This document shows, piece by piece, positions 14,601 through 23,700 of a stretch of 24,115 nt of DNA (positions are counted from its first letter, which is position 1; every line of letters starts with the position of its first letter). Under the pieces are notes generated by a model. It was not told the DNA's origin. It searched no databases and saw nothing but the letters and a program-made list of their open reading frames with translations. Origin of the DNA: a virus; the IMG/VR virus record IMGVR_UViG_3300031162_000224, positions 1 through 24,115 of that record; one strand, 5' to 3'. The position numbers were made by a program, and so were the translations under genes.

Positions 14601-16389
14601 AGAGTTCGGTCAAGTAGCACAACCAATACAAAACTACTTAGACCCGGCACCACTGCCACCAGCTGCAGGAATATTCTTTGAATATGGAGACACTACTGGA
14701 AATTTAGTCCAGTTCTTTGCCATGAATGGTGCTAATCAAGGTAATCCTTTAATAACACCTAGCCAAAATCAAACAGGATTAGTATGGTCAATAGCATCTC
14801 AAGAACAGCCATCAGGAACTGCGGTTAATATATTTCAAATAGACTCTGCAACGGGTATGTTAACAGAGGTTGAACCAGGACAAGGTCTAGGTAAATTTGA
14901 AGTAGTAATAAATGTACAATCAGGTGATGGTACTAGCAGCAACTTTAATATATTAATAACTATTGGTAGAAAAACAGCTACCGGGTCTTTTAGTAATAAT
15001 ATTAGAGGTTACACACTGAATTATGACAACGCGTATTTGTTTAATTTGCACGGCACAGAAGCAAATGCTTATAACCAACTACCTTCTGCAGCTAGCCAGG
15101 ATATTGATACACACTTTACTTATACGTACCCTGATATAGGCAATATACCACTTCCTGGTTTAAATGAATTTTATACAAATACAGCAAGCGGTGGTTATAC
15201 TTACGGTGCTGGTAATTTTCAAAAGTTAAATGTAGTTCAACCTACAGGTGCTAATCCTAGTCCTTTTGAGGGTGCATTAACCCAAGGTACTGGTTATATT
15301 AATATTGAAATGTATTTGCAAGGATTAAGCAGTAGCGCTAGTAATGACTATCAAACGTCTGAAATTTCTTGGGCTGTAGAATATAGAGAGATAACGCCTA
15401 GTGTAGGTGATTGGAAACCGGCTACAGACATAGAAGGTAATGTACTTTCTTGGAATACTGGTTTAACAGGTACAACAACTCCTGTAACAAATCCTCAGCA
15501 ATCTGGCTTAAGAGTTGATGGCGAAGGATCTGGCACACAGCCAGGGGGTTCTGGAGGTTTTAGTTTATCACGTCACAAAGCTGACAACTCACAATCTACT
15601 TCTAATACAAAACAGAAATATGGTGCAGCTGTTAGTGATACAATTAGTGGCGATACAAACGATCCTAGAGCTAACTCTGTTCAATACCAAGCTGAAAAGC
15701 AATACGGGTCAAACACAGTTCCTGAAATATATTTAGGTAGATGGGTTGCTGTAGGTGAAAGCTTTGTATATGGAGTTGCTTCTTGTTTAGGTGAATACAG
15801 AGTAATAATACAAAACATTGGTGGTGTGTGTACTACATGTCAAAGTGAAATAGCTAATAATCCAGAAAGTGTTAGTCAATATTCAGAAGCGGGTGTCATT
15901 AATATAGGTGATTTTTATTATGATCTAAGACCTGTTAATTCTTCTAGAGCATTTGGATATGAGGTTGATATCAATGTATTTCCAGACACGGCTCAAGGCA
16001 AAGACGATGCTTTAGATAATAACTTTAGTAATCCAACAATACTTTATGCTGAAGAAGGTGTTAACAGGTATGTAAGCCAGTTTTACTTAGACACAGAATT
16101 AACAACACCTTTTACTGGATGGATTGGTAGTGGTGATGGTTATATATCTTATAGAGCAACTGAAAATAGCACAGCAGGCTATAATATTCCTTACAGTATA
16201 AACGTTCCAGATCCAGAAAACCCACCAGATTCAAATGATGCAATAACTCCTGCTTTAGCTGCTGAAAATGCTGCTTCAGAAGGTGGTGTTCCTGCTACTA
16301 GCCAAAACAAAAGATTGTGGGCTTGTAGAATAAACACTACTAATGGTTTAAAATATCCTAGAACATCTGTTGGTAAATCAGGCGACTAG
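11665..16389 (+). CDS. Giant tail hub/nozzle-like protein with Ig/cadherin-like inserts, 1574 aa
   Basis: The N-terminal segment (K-M-N-K-D-L-D-N-R-L-L-P-Q-G-E-Y-R-D-A-L-N, then G-A-L-E-N-V-L-G-N) resembles the start of P22 gp10-type tail stabilisation proteins, where a chain enters a beta-propeller hub. Beta-rich sequence continues to about residue 750. A boundary L-D-I-Y-W-E-T-S-T-S-G at 753-763 is followed by Ig-like repeats. Residues about 1010-1110 look cadherin-like, with F-Q-I-D-S-A-T-G-M-L at 1057-1066 followed by a strand and S-N-F-N-I-L-I-T-I-G. A G/S-rich linker (about 1285-1300) precedes the C-terminal region, which carries C1374, C1389, C1392 and C1554. The protein probably forms the tail nozzle and contacts the host surface; Ig-like parts often bind sugars. 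It is followed by a 512-aa protein that reads like its missing propeller part. Confidence 0.78.
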   Translation: MAEFKNVFIKSKMNKDLDNRLLPQGEYRDALNIQVSKSESSDVGALENVLGNKKLINFDDVTGNANVVCVGYLVSEVNSCVFFFLTDNTLASNPSGKYSPSSSNFIVRSLISEGTATQNAVLVQGAFLNFWEGNPIYGVNLLEDLLFFTDNRNQPRKINVQSALNDPTYYTIEDTISVAKYMPYNAPILWQEVTASIAADFQPPYTNQGIGEYQTTMQDVVSEKYPDETPSPVGEFQPYYDDTYRGDPDYLEDKFVRFSYRFKFDDGEYSVFAPFTQECFIPKQDGYFLLNSGAVTTDENDMSAAYRSTIVDFMENKVNQLTLLIDMPVNGDPAFPATTLLNVTDYFKITEIEILFKESDGLAVLVVDTISADEIKAQQSPLVFPQTNTFKYTYSGTKPFRTLPEDQTTRVYDKVPVKALSQELISNRVVYGNFQTKHTPPSTISYNVGTQAKGNFDVTTPVTSVEWRTSIVEYPNHTLKQNRNYQAGFVLSDRFGRTTSTLLSNAAGSSTGIISSPKLSTVYSPYNDGTVDAGAWPGDALYVQVNETIDETPVKPTLYPGTYVGDPTLLSYNPLGFDTWKIVVKQQEQDYYNVYLPGILAAYPEAENRELGVTSHVVLFNDNVNKVPRDLAEVGPDQKQFRSSVQLFGRVENTLTTAATSPTTLGLVNKQYYPLRFSDTVVTISNMFDLFNLEPGSVNLGDYEFDFYEAESNPLIGRISTQKQIGQETPQNPNQTSIQNLAIYETEPVESKLDIYWETSTSGKIDDLNTQVIETGGQTIFGIVNFDWNVTEYWGIQTPASIPWDPAVLGSPEPGTLPTTPTSGNGFLGRFRSVIGGNTDDHSQFWFDDVANQPIQNVTLHEFSVINGNGDNVTSDFDLLQIYGTASTVAGPGTYTNYKGAQGTAYAHDTFILVNKTYKLYTTEDQQNGFTDFYITIKVSDNANDPDSPIRTFTLVNDITLDNLNTIHVGAKQLKQPLVEFGQVAQPIQNYLDPAPLPPAAGIFFEYGDTTGNLVQFFAMNGANQGNPLITPSQNQTGLVWSIASQEQPSGTAVNIFQIDSATGMLTEVEPGQGLGKFEVVINVQSGDGTSSNFNILITIGRKTATGSFSNNIRGYTLNYDNAYLFNLHGTEANAYNQLPSAASQDIDTHFTYTYPDIGNIPLPGLNEFYTNTASGGYTYGAGNFQKLNVVQPTGANPSPFEGALTQGTGYINIEMYLQGLSSSASNDYQTSEISWAVEYREITPSVGDWKPATDIEGNVLSWNTGLTGTTTPVTNPQQSGLRVDGEGSGTQPGGSGGFSLSRHKADNSQSTSNTKQKYGAAVSDTISGDTNDPRANSVQYQAEKQYGSNTVPEIYLGRWVAVGESFVYGVASCLGEYRVIIQNIGGVCTTCQSEIANNPESVSQYSEAGVINIGDFYYDLRPVNSSRAFGYEVDINVFPDTAQGKDDALDNNFSNPTILYAEEGVNRYVSQFYLDTELTTPFTGWIGSGDGYISYRATENSTAGYNIPYSINVPDPENPPDSNDAITPALAAENAASEGGVPATSQNKRLWACRINTTNGLKYPRTSVGKSGD

Positions 16390-16424
16390 GTAAAGCGGTA
16401 TTAAAACATGTAATCTAATATATA

Positions 16425-17963
16425 ATGGCATTAATAGAAGTAAAATACTTTAACTCTTTTACACTAAGGAAGACTATAACTAGCACCGGTGTTGGGGCTG
16501 ATTATAACCTTAAATGGTTTGGGTCAAGAGGTATACCTGGTGATATAGGTGGGTTTGATGGCGGAACGCCTGATGACACTTTAAACTGGGCTGTAGAAGA
16601 ATCAAGAATTAGAGGTGGTTATAACAATACATCTGTATCTCTTGGTGCTAAAGCTTATTTAGTAGAAGATGAACCTCAGGGAAGCATCAGAGGTAATGCT
16701 ATGATATACTCAGGTATATTTAATTCTAGAACAGGTATTAATCAAACTAACCAGTTCTCAGTAGCAAAAGATATATCAAAAGGAACTGATCCAGCTAATG
16801 GAAGTATACAAAGACTATATGCTGAAGATAGCAACTTAATTATATTTTCTGAAAACAAAGTAAGTAGAGCGCTGATAGACAAAGACGCTATATATACTGC
16901 TGAAGGTGGAGGTGTACCAATTAGCCAATTAAATTTAGTTATTGGTCAGATAACACCTTACGCTGGTAACTTTGGTATAGGCACAAACCCAGAAAGCTTT
17001 GCTGTGTATGGGTATAGAAAATACTTTGTAGATAAAAACAGAAATGCTGTTTTAAGACTGTCTAGAGATGGTATAACAGAAATTTCAAACTATGGTATGA
17101 TTGATTGGTTTAGAGACAATCTAAGTACCGTAGATTCATCTAGCTTTGGACCTGGTAAAATACTTGGAGGTTGGGACATGTACACTAAACAGTACACGGT
17201 TTCTTTGCAAAAAAACCCAAAAAACCCCGCGCAACCAGATTATAGCACTCTTCAGTTTGACGAGGCTGTATTAGGTTGGCCTTCTTTTTATAGCTTTAAA
17301 CCTAGCTGGATGTTTAGTTTAGGCAGTAGATTTTACAGCGTAGCTAAAGGTACAGCGACACACGACATAGTTTTTGTTCATAATGACGATACCGTTAATA
17401 GAGCTAGATTTTATGGTGTTGATTATAAATCAAATATAACATTTGTAGTTAATCCAGATGTAGGTAGAAGTAAAGTATTTAAAACAGTAAACTATGAAGG
17501 TAGCAATGGCTGGGAAATTATATCTCTTGTATCAGACATAACAGGCTCTGATAGTATAAGCGTTGATTCTTCAAACTTACCCATATGGCTTTTACAACCT
17601 GAAACTAGAGATACAACAAATGGTATATATAGTTATTATGAAGGAGAATATATAATTGATCCTAGAACAGCAGCGGCTACATTTAACACACCTGTTTACA
17701 GGGCAGATTATGTAAGTGTGTTTGGTACTGATGATCCACCTTACAATAGATTTTACGCTGGGTTTACAAGAAAAGAAAATAAATACTACGCAAACCTAGT
17801 TAACGACTCAAAACCTACAGCAGCTGAAGTTAGGTTTGGTAATCAAATGACAGGTATAAAAGGATATTACTGTACAGTGGTTATAGAAAACGACGACTAC
17901 ACAAATCCAGGAGGTGCAAAAGAATTATTTGCAGTTAACTCAAATTTTAGTGTAAGTAGTTAA
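16425..17963 (+). CDS. Tail hub/stabilisation-like protein (partner of the 1574-aa protein), 512 aa
   Basis: The protein is beta-rich throughout and contains repeats of short strands ending in Y-x-x-x-x-K or N-R. Recognisable stretches include E-E-S-R-I-R-G-G-Y-N-N-T (about 63-74), S-I-Q-R-L-Y-A-E-D-S-N-L-I-I-F (about 127-141), V-S-R-A-L-I-D-K-D-A-I-Y-T-A-E-G and S-F-A-V-Y-G-Y-R-K-Y-F-V-D-K. This pattern, with repeated Y-G-x-R-K/F-V-D-K blades, suits a propeller-type tail protein of the P22 gp10/stabilisation group. It starts 35 bases after the giant tail gene, at an ATG in an A/T leader; an in-frame TAA at 16416-16418 rules out a longer start. It most likely assembles with the giant protein. 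Tail-spike or fibre roles are less likely because there is no long coiled coil. By eye only. Confidence 0.7.
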   Translation: MALIEVKYFNSFTLRKTITSTGVGADYNLKWFGSRGIPGDIGGFDGGTPDDTLNWAVEESRIRGGYNNTSVSLGAKAYLVEDEPQGSIRGNAMIYSGIFNSRTGINQTNQFSVAKDISKGTDPANGSIQRLYAEDSNLIIFSENKVSRALIDKDAIYTAEGGGVPISQLNLVIGQITPYAGNFGIGTNPESFAVYGYRKYFVDKNRNAVLRLSRDGITEISNYGMIDWFRDNLSTVDSSSFGPGKILGGWDMYTKQYTVSLQKNPKNPAQPDYSTLQFDEAVLGWPSFYSFKPSWMFSLGSRFYSVAKGTATHDIVFVHNDDTVNRARFYGVDYKSNITFVVNPDVGRSKVFKTVNYEGSNGWEIISLVSDITGSDSISVDSSNLPIWLLQPETRDTTNGIYSYYEGEYIIDPRTAAATFNTPVYRADYVSVFGTDDPPYNRFYAGFTRKENKYYANLVNDSKPTAAEVRFGNQMTGIKGYYCTVVIENDDYTNPGGAKELFAVNSNFSVSS

Positions 17964-17978
17964 ATTAAATAAAATCAA

Positions 17979-18386
17979 ATGGAATTACAAGTTAGAAGAC
18001 TAGAGGAGAACGATTGGGACACTTTAGTTGAATGGTGGGATAGTTGGCCTGAATGGGTTAATCCAACTAAAGGTTTTTTACCAGATAATGGTACTGGCGG
18101 TTTGATGGTATACAAAGAAAGTACACCTATCGTAGCTGGTTTTTTGTATTTCACTAATTCAGATGGAGTATTACTAGAATGGATTATATCTAGTCCAGAG
18201 TACAGAGAAAAAGACCGCAAGCAAGCTTTAGAATTATTGATATCTACAGCTGAAGAGACTTGCAAGTTAGCAGGTAAGAAACATATGTTTAGTATAGGTA
18301 GAAATAAACACCTAATAGAAACACATAAGAAATTAGGGTGGACTGTGGATAAAAGCCCATCATATGAATTAATAAAAAATATATAA
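17979..18386 (+). CDS. GNAT-like acetyltransferase-fold protein, 135 aa
   Basis: Size and order of elements suit a GNAT-type fold: an N-terminal strand (L-Q-V-R-R-L) and helix (W-D-T-L-V-E-W-W), a central strand pair (L-M-V-Y-K ... A-G-F-L-Y-F), then the acceptor-like strand L-L-E-W-I-I-S-S, R-E-K-D-R-K, and a helix (A-L-E-L-L-I-S-T-A), ending in a strand near K-M/H-F-S-I-G and a K-K-L-G-W turn typical of GNAT C-termini. GNAT enzymes move acetyl groups from acetyl-CoA to amines. The usual Q/R-x-x-G-x-G/A pyrophosphate loop is not clean here (R-E-K-D-R-K instead), so activity and substrate are unclear. It sits 15 bases after the tail protein and 3 bases before the first internal virion protein, deep in the structural operon, which is unusual for a small modifying enzyme. 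Confidence 0.65.
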   Translation: MELQVRRLEENDWDTLVEWWDSWPEWVNPTKGFLPDNGTGGLMVYKESTPIVAGFLYFTNSDGVLLEWIISSPEYREKDRKQALELLISTAEETCKLAGKKHMFSIGRNKHLIETHKKLGWTVDKSPSYELIKNI

Positions 18387-18389
18387 ATT

Positions 18390-19121
18390 ATGGCAGCAGT
18401 AACCGCGGCAATAGTAGGAGCAGCAGCAGTAGGGATTGGTGGAGCAATTCAGTCTGGTAAAGAGCACAAGAATATGCGTCGAGCTAGAGGTGAAAAAGCT
18501 ATGGCCTCTGCTAAGATTGAGTCTCTTCAGAACAGTAGACAGACTATAACTAACCCTTATGGAGGTGTAACATCGCTAGCTAATTTAGTATCAGACCTGT
18601 CTGGTCAAATGTCTAATCCTTATGCTAACTTAGGCGTTGCTACTCAAGCTGCAGAGATACAAATGGAGCAAGCTGATATAGCTTTAGCTAATTCACTTGA
18701 CGCTATGATGGCCACGGGTGCTAGTGCGGGTGGTGCAACTGCTTTAGCTCAAGCTGCTTTAAGAAGCAAAAAAGGCGTGGCTGCTGGTATAGAACAACAA
18801 GAGGCTCAGAATGAAAAACTTAGAGCTCAAGGAGAACAAAACCTACAACAGAGACAAACTCAAGAACAACAACGACTACAACAAATAGCTATATCTGAAG
18901 GGGCTAGAGAGCAACAAGCTGAGGCGGCTGGAAACATATTTATGTTTAATGCCAAAGAAGATAGAACAAATGCCGATATATCTTACAACATCGCTAAGGA
19001 AACCGGAGCTGCTCAAAGGCAAGCGCAAGCAAGCGCCAACAGGGATGCTGCCACTGCAGGTATATTTACCGGCATGGGTAGTATAGTTGCTGGAGGTCTT
19101 GCAGGAGGAGCTTTTGATTAA
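18390..19121 (+). CDS. Probable internal virion (ejection) protein with hydrophobic ends, 243 aa
   Basis: A Gly/Ala/Val-rich hydrophobic stretch at residues 2-21 (A-I-V-G-A-A-A-V-G-I-G-G-A-I) is followed by a long helical, Q- and A-rich middle (about 30-205, for example Q-Q-R-L-Q-Q-I-A) and a second Gly/Ala-rich hydrophobic end (about 222-242, with F-T-G-M-G-S-I-V-A-G-G-L-A-G-G). Such glycine-zipper-like segments and the central coiled-coil helix suit podoviral inner-core/ejection proteins such as T7 gp14, which insert into the host envelope after infection. There is no cleavable signal peptide in the usual sense. It starts with the ATAAATT-ATGGC leader also seen before the coat gene, and is followed after 13 bases by another internal protein gene. 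The role is inferred from position and composition. Confidence 0.65.
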   Translation: MAAVTAAIVGAAAVGIGGAIQSGKEHKNMRRARGEKAMASAKIESLQNSRQTITNPYGGVTSLANLVSDLSGQMSNPYANLGVATQAAEIQMEQADIALANSLDAMMATGASAGGATALAQAALRSKKGVAAGIEQQEAQNEKLRAQGEQNLQQRQTQEQQRLQQIAISEGAREQQAEAAGNIFMFNAKEDRTNADISYNIAKETGAAQRQAQASANRDAATAGIFTGMGSIVAGGLAGGAFD

Positions 19122-19134
19122 ATAAAAATAAAAC

Positions 19135-20751
19135 ATGGGATACACTATACCGTCTGGAGATTATTCATTACCACCATTACAAGTAAATGTAGGGGCTGAG
19201 CTAGGTAAAAGCTTTGGGTCTGCTCTCGCAGCTTATGGAGCTAGAAGAGACAAAGAAAGAAAAGAGGCAAAAGATTTACTAGACACTCAGAACGCTATGA
19301 GAAATACCATAGCTATTAATCAAGCTGAATTAAAAACAAAATTTAACGCTAATTTAAAAAAGTCTGGTGTTGAGGTTGGTAGTAGTTTATTTGATCAATA
19401 CCAAGAGGTTATAAAACGGAAAGGCCAAGAAGCAATGGAAGCTCAGATGAATATGAATTTTGGTACTGATATTACAGATGAGCAAAGAGCTATGTATGCT
19501 GGTTCAGTAAGTTCTTTTCAAGCATATGCTACATCTAGTTTAAATCAAATGGGTATGCTTACAGCTGATGTTGATCTTTTAGATAATAAAGATTACATAG
19601 TTGTTGGCAACGCTAGAAACGGTGAGCAATTAGCAAACAGAATAACCTTAGGCGCTATAGGTAGTGTTAACGAAGAGGTTTATGGTCCAGGTGTTTTAGT
19701 TGACAAAAAGCTAACAGAGGAAAATGGTAGTAATATAGTAAGTTCTACTGTTAAAATACCTACAAATAGTAAGTTTTTTAAGCAGGTTGCTAATAGCGGT
19801 GGAAAGGGTATTTACGATCAACTACAAGCCGGACTTAATTCTAAGCCACCAAAGATAAAAGAGGAAAATGGCTTTTATGTTTTTTCTAGTAGCATTGACG
19901 TAAGTAATTATGAATCTCGTGGTGGTATGGATTTGCTTCAAGAAAAAATATCTGGAATTGAGCCTAATAAGTTTTTGCAGGAGGCTAAAGTGTTAGATAA
20001 AGAAGCTGCTTTTGCAAACCTATCTGAACCAGTAAGAACGTCTGGATATGAAATCGATAGCAATGGTAATAAAACAGGTTACTTTAGAGTAGGTGAAACA
20101 CAGATAGTAAACCTAGCGGCCTCAACTAATAGCAAAGAATTTAGAGATCAACTAGAAGGAGAATATGCTAGGGTCTTTAAATCAGGAAGATCTGTTTCTC
20201 AAATTCAAGATTACTTATACGGAATAGGTGTCTCAGCTGGAGAGGAGTTTTTAAAACTAGATCCAACCGAGCAAAAGGAAATATTCAACAATGCTTTAAC
20301 AAACCACTTGTTTAAAGGCCGTTTTGATGAAAGAGTAGAACTTAGTGAAACAGTAAATCAATTAGCTGTAAAACTAACAAAAGGTGACGAACGAAGCGAG
20401 CAGTTATTAGCTGCAGCTAACGATGCAGGAATAGTAAATCCTTTAACCAACAGCGATTACAGAATAGGTGATACTATTTATGTGAGAGAAAAACTAGAGT
20501 CACGTGACAAGCGCACAGATGAAGATAATACTCAAGTGATAGGTTTATACAAGTTGTTGCAAGACAAAGGCAGGGACGATGTTAAAAAACAACTAGTCAA
20601 TGTACCTATAACTATTAAAGATAGAGGTAAGTTCTTGGTTGATAGCTCAGGACAGTTTAGACTTGTCTCAGGTACTGATCCTAGATTATATCCAATTGTA
20701 TCAGCTGATAATTTCTTTGAAGCTTTAAACGACGCAGTTAAAACTGAATAA
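19135..20751 (+). CDS. Probable internal virion protein, 538 aa
   Basis: The function is not recognisable from motifs. A charged helix (about 35-75, with R-R-D-K-E-R-K-E-A-K) follows a short polar start that holds P-P-L-Q-V-N-V-G. The remainder is a mixture of helices and short strands, rich in N, S, E and K and poor in cysteine, with no membrane segment, signal peptide or nuclease/hydrolase signature. It lies between a hydrophobic-ended ejection-like protein and a giant open-ended protein, which is where T7-type phages encode inner-core proteins (gp14-gp15-gp16 order), so a T7 gp15-like or crAss-type cargo role is the best guess. The ATG follows an A-rich leader (TAAATAAAAATAAAAC), and a 15-base gap separates it from the next gene. 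Confidence 0.6.
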   Translation: MGYTIPSGDYSLPPLQVNVGAELGKSFGSALAAYGARRDKERKEAKDLLDTQNAMRNTIAINQAELKTKFNANLKKSGVEVGSSLFDQYQEVIKRKGQEAMEAQMNMNFGTDITDEQRAMYAGSVSSFQAYATSSLNQMGMLTADVDLLDNKDYIVVGNARNGEQLANRITLGAIGSVNEEVYGPGVLVDKKLTEENGSNIVSSTVKIPTNSKFFKQVANSGGKGIYDQLQAGLNSKPPKIKEENGFYVFSSSIDVSNYESRGGMDLLQEKISGIEPNKFLQEAKVLDKEAAFANLSEPVRTSGYEIDSNGNKTGYFRVGETQIVNLAASTNSKEFRDQLEGEYARVFKSGRSVSQIQDYLYGIGVSAGEEFLKLDPTEQKEIFNNALTNHLFKGRFDERVELSETVNQLAVKLTKGDERSEQLLAAANDAGIVNPLTNSDYRIGDTIYVREKLESRDKRTDEDNTQVIGLYKLLQDKGRDDVKKQLVNVPITIKDRGKFLVDSSGQFRLVSGTDPRLYPIVSADNFFEALNDAVKTE

Positions 20752-20766
20752 ATTAAATATAATTAT

Positions 20767-23700
20767 ATGTATACTTACAACGGAGAAAATTACACTTTAG
20801 ATGAAATGAAAATGGTCTTAGGTGTTGAGGAAATAACTGAAGCTATTATGTCTCAGTATGGTATAACACTAGCTGAAGAAGAAGCTACGCAAATACCTGA
20901 TGAGTCAAAAACTGTTGTAGAAAACAAAGGTTTTTTTAGTGATGATTTTCAAGAAGTTGCTGCAACGGAGGATGTACCTGTGGTAACGGAAAAAGAAGTT
21001 GCATCCAAGCCAATAGAGGAAATGCCTACTTCAGAATTGGAATTACAATTGGAAGATACTTCTTTGGCTATTGCAGAGATAGAAAAAGATCTTGAGGATT
21101 TTGAACTAGCTGAATCAAAAAGAATAAAAGGTGTTGATCCTAAGATTGAATTTAAGCGTGGACCAGGTTGGTACACAGAACTACAAAATTTAAAAAGAAA
21201 AAAAGAAAAAGTAAGCAATCAGTTACAAGTTAGGTATACTGGTGCTGATAAAATTGATTTCAGTAAACCAGAATCAGTAGCTAGTCAGCTCGAAGATAGA
21301 GTCGTTACAGAGCTTAGAGCAGAGCATGGATATCCTTATTTGAACGTAGAAGCTACTGGCGCAGGTAACGAGGTTGTGATTAAAAACTATCTAGGTACTG
21401 GTAAGAACGTAAATGTAAAACTAGATGGTAGTGATGAAACTAAAAAAGTTTTTAAAGATCTAAATGATTATGATAAAGCTTTAACAGACACGTCTAGAGT
21501 TTCGTTGACTATAGAAAGCTCTTTAAACAAGCTATCTAAAGACAACAATATAGTACCTTTAAACAAAGTAATAAAAGATTTAGGTTACGAAATACAGCAA
21601 GTTGAAACACCTGGAAAAAGCATCACAACAGGGTATGGCCCCGGTGGTGTTCCAATTACTGATTACACTCCTGCTACGTATGAATACTCTTTAACTAAAG
21701 ATGGAGTAACTATTGCTTCTGACGTAAAGGGCATTAGCGACATACTGAAAGGAGATAAAAAGATAGAAGGAGCAGTTGTTCAAGCGGCTTACGATATTCA
21801 AACTCAAAATGTAAAAAAACGAGCTCAAGCTATTAAAGAGTCTCAAGATGTAATAACAAAAGATCCAACTACAACTGTTGATTATTATGAAGATGGTTCG
21901 TTTGAAAAAGACATCGTTAAAGCAATTCAAGACAAAGGGTTAGACTTAAGCCCTGACGAGATTAAAACTATACAAGAATATTTTAAATCTATAAATGCCC
22001 GTGTTGGTGGAGTAGAGGTTCAAGAGGGTTCTGTCATGGCGCAATTTCCTTCACTGCTTAAAATGGCGGGTGTAATGGGATTTGTAGATGAAAGCTCTAG
22101 CAAGAACTATATAAGTGACAAAGAGAAGGTAGAGATATATAGAAACTTATCTGGCCTACCATCAGAGGTAATTGAAAAAATAAAAGCTAGTGGTTTTTTA
22201 CCAACAGTCAAAAAAAAGGTAGCTGATATAGCGTATCAAAAAACTTTAGAAAAGTCAGAGACTATATTTGAAGATCTTATAAAAGCAGAGGGTGATCAAG
22301 AAATAATACAGACTGCTCAAAGATTTATAGGAGCTGATGTAAAAGATACTACTGTAGCTTTAGAAAAAAGAGCAGATAAGGTTGTAGAGCAAAGAGAAAA
22401 ACAGGCCACCGTATTCTCCTTACAAGCTCAAAACATAATAGAAAACATAGCTCCAGAAGGTGCTAGAATTGGTTTGATGGCGGCTGGTGGTTCTAGTCAA
22501 TTAGGTTTACAGGTAGATAGAAAGCTAACTAAAGAAGAGCAGAAGCAGTTTGATAAAGCCTCTGACATGTTAATGGACTTGCAGTATAGCATGGACTTGT
22601 CGCAACAGGATTATATTAATACAATTAATAATATTCAAAAAGATTTTCAAATCTATGCCGCAGAAAACAAAGGTGTAGATCAAGGGCTATTTAATACGGC
22701 ATCAAAAGAATATGGACTAAATAATTTACTAGTTAAGGATGTTAATGATAGTTTTGCTAGTCTTCTTCTGTCTGTTCCTACGTTATTAGACAGTGATTGG
22801 GCAAACCTTGAACAACAGAAAATAAACCGCAAAAATAATTACTATGAAACCGCTAGAGCTTACGACGACGGAGATTTTGGTAGGTATGTTCTTAGAACAA
22901 CAGCTCAGCAGTCTGCTAATATAGTCACAGCTATAGCAACAGGTGGAGCCGCTAGTGGTTTAGGTTTAGGTAGAATGGCAAGTCAACTAGCTATTGGTAC
23001 TGTGTTTGGCGTGAGCAGTGGTACTCAAACTTTTAGAGATTTATCTAGTCAAAACACTATATACGATCTAGCTAAGCTTAGAGGAGAGCAAGCAACGCGG
23101 GCTAAAGCAGAGGGTATTATAGGTGATTTTGAATACACTCAGATAATGCAAGATGTAAACAACACTCTTGCTATGGGTAGGTTATCTAACACTCAAGTTA
23201 TGGGCGCGGCGTTTACCAACGGTGTAATAGAGGGTTCTGTCATGACGTTAATTGGTCAAGCGCCAAACACATTAAAACTTTTAAAAGACTTTAAAAATCC
23301 TACTCAAACAGCTGAAATAGCAAAAAACTTATTTAGTAAGTATGGCAAAGTAGGACAGCTATATAACTACATAGGAAAACCACTTGTTACAAGACCACTT
23401 GGAGAGGTTATAGAGGAAGGTGCTGTGTACGGTCTTCAACAATATGTTACAGAGTACGGTATACTTGATAGAGAACTTGATCTTAGCCAGTGGGACGATA
23501 CGGCTATGGCTGCTATAACGACATCTGGTCTAACCCAAAGTCCAGGTATTGCTTACTCTGGCATGATCACGTACGGCAAGACAAAGCAGTATGAAAAAGC
23601 CGTTAACAGCTTAAGAAACATAAACACCAACCTAAGTCAATTAATACAAAATACTAAAAACGAGTCTGATAGAGAAACGCTATTAAACGATATGTCTGGT

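Noticed and set aside
17210-17225. Two tandem A-AAA-AAC heptamers in the correct frame for -1 frameshifting
   Set aside because: The -1 frame meets a TAG at 17243-17245, nine codons on, with no useful extension; a low-complexity K-N-P-K-N-P coding run explains it.
20949-21930. Minus-strand open frames at 20949-21218 and 21691-21930
   Set aside because: They are antisense to the giant open frame from 20767, which is uninterrupted and has protein-like composition; the antisense products are serine/phenylalanine-rich shadows.
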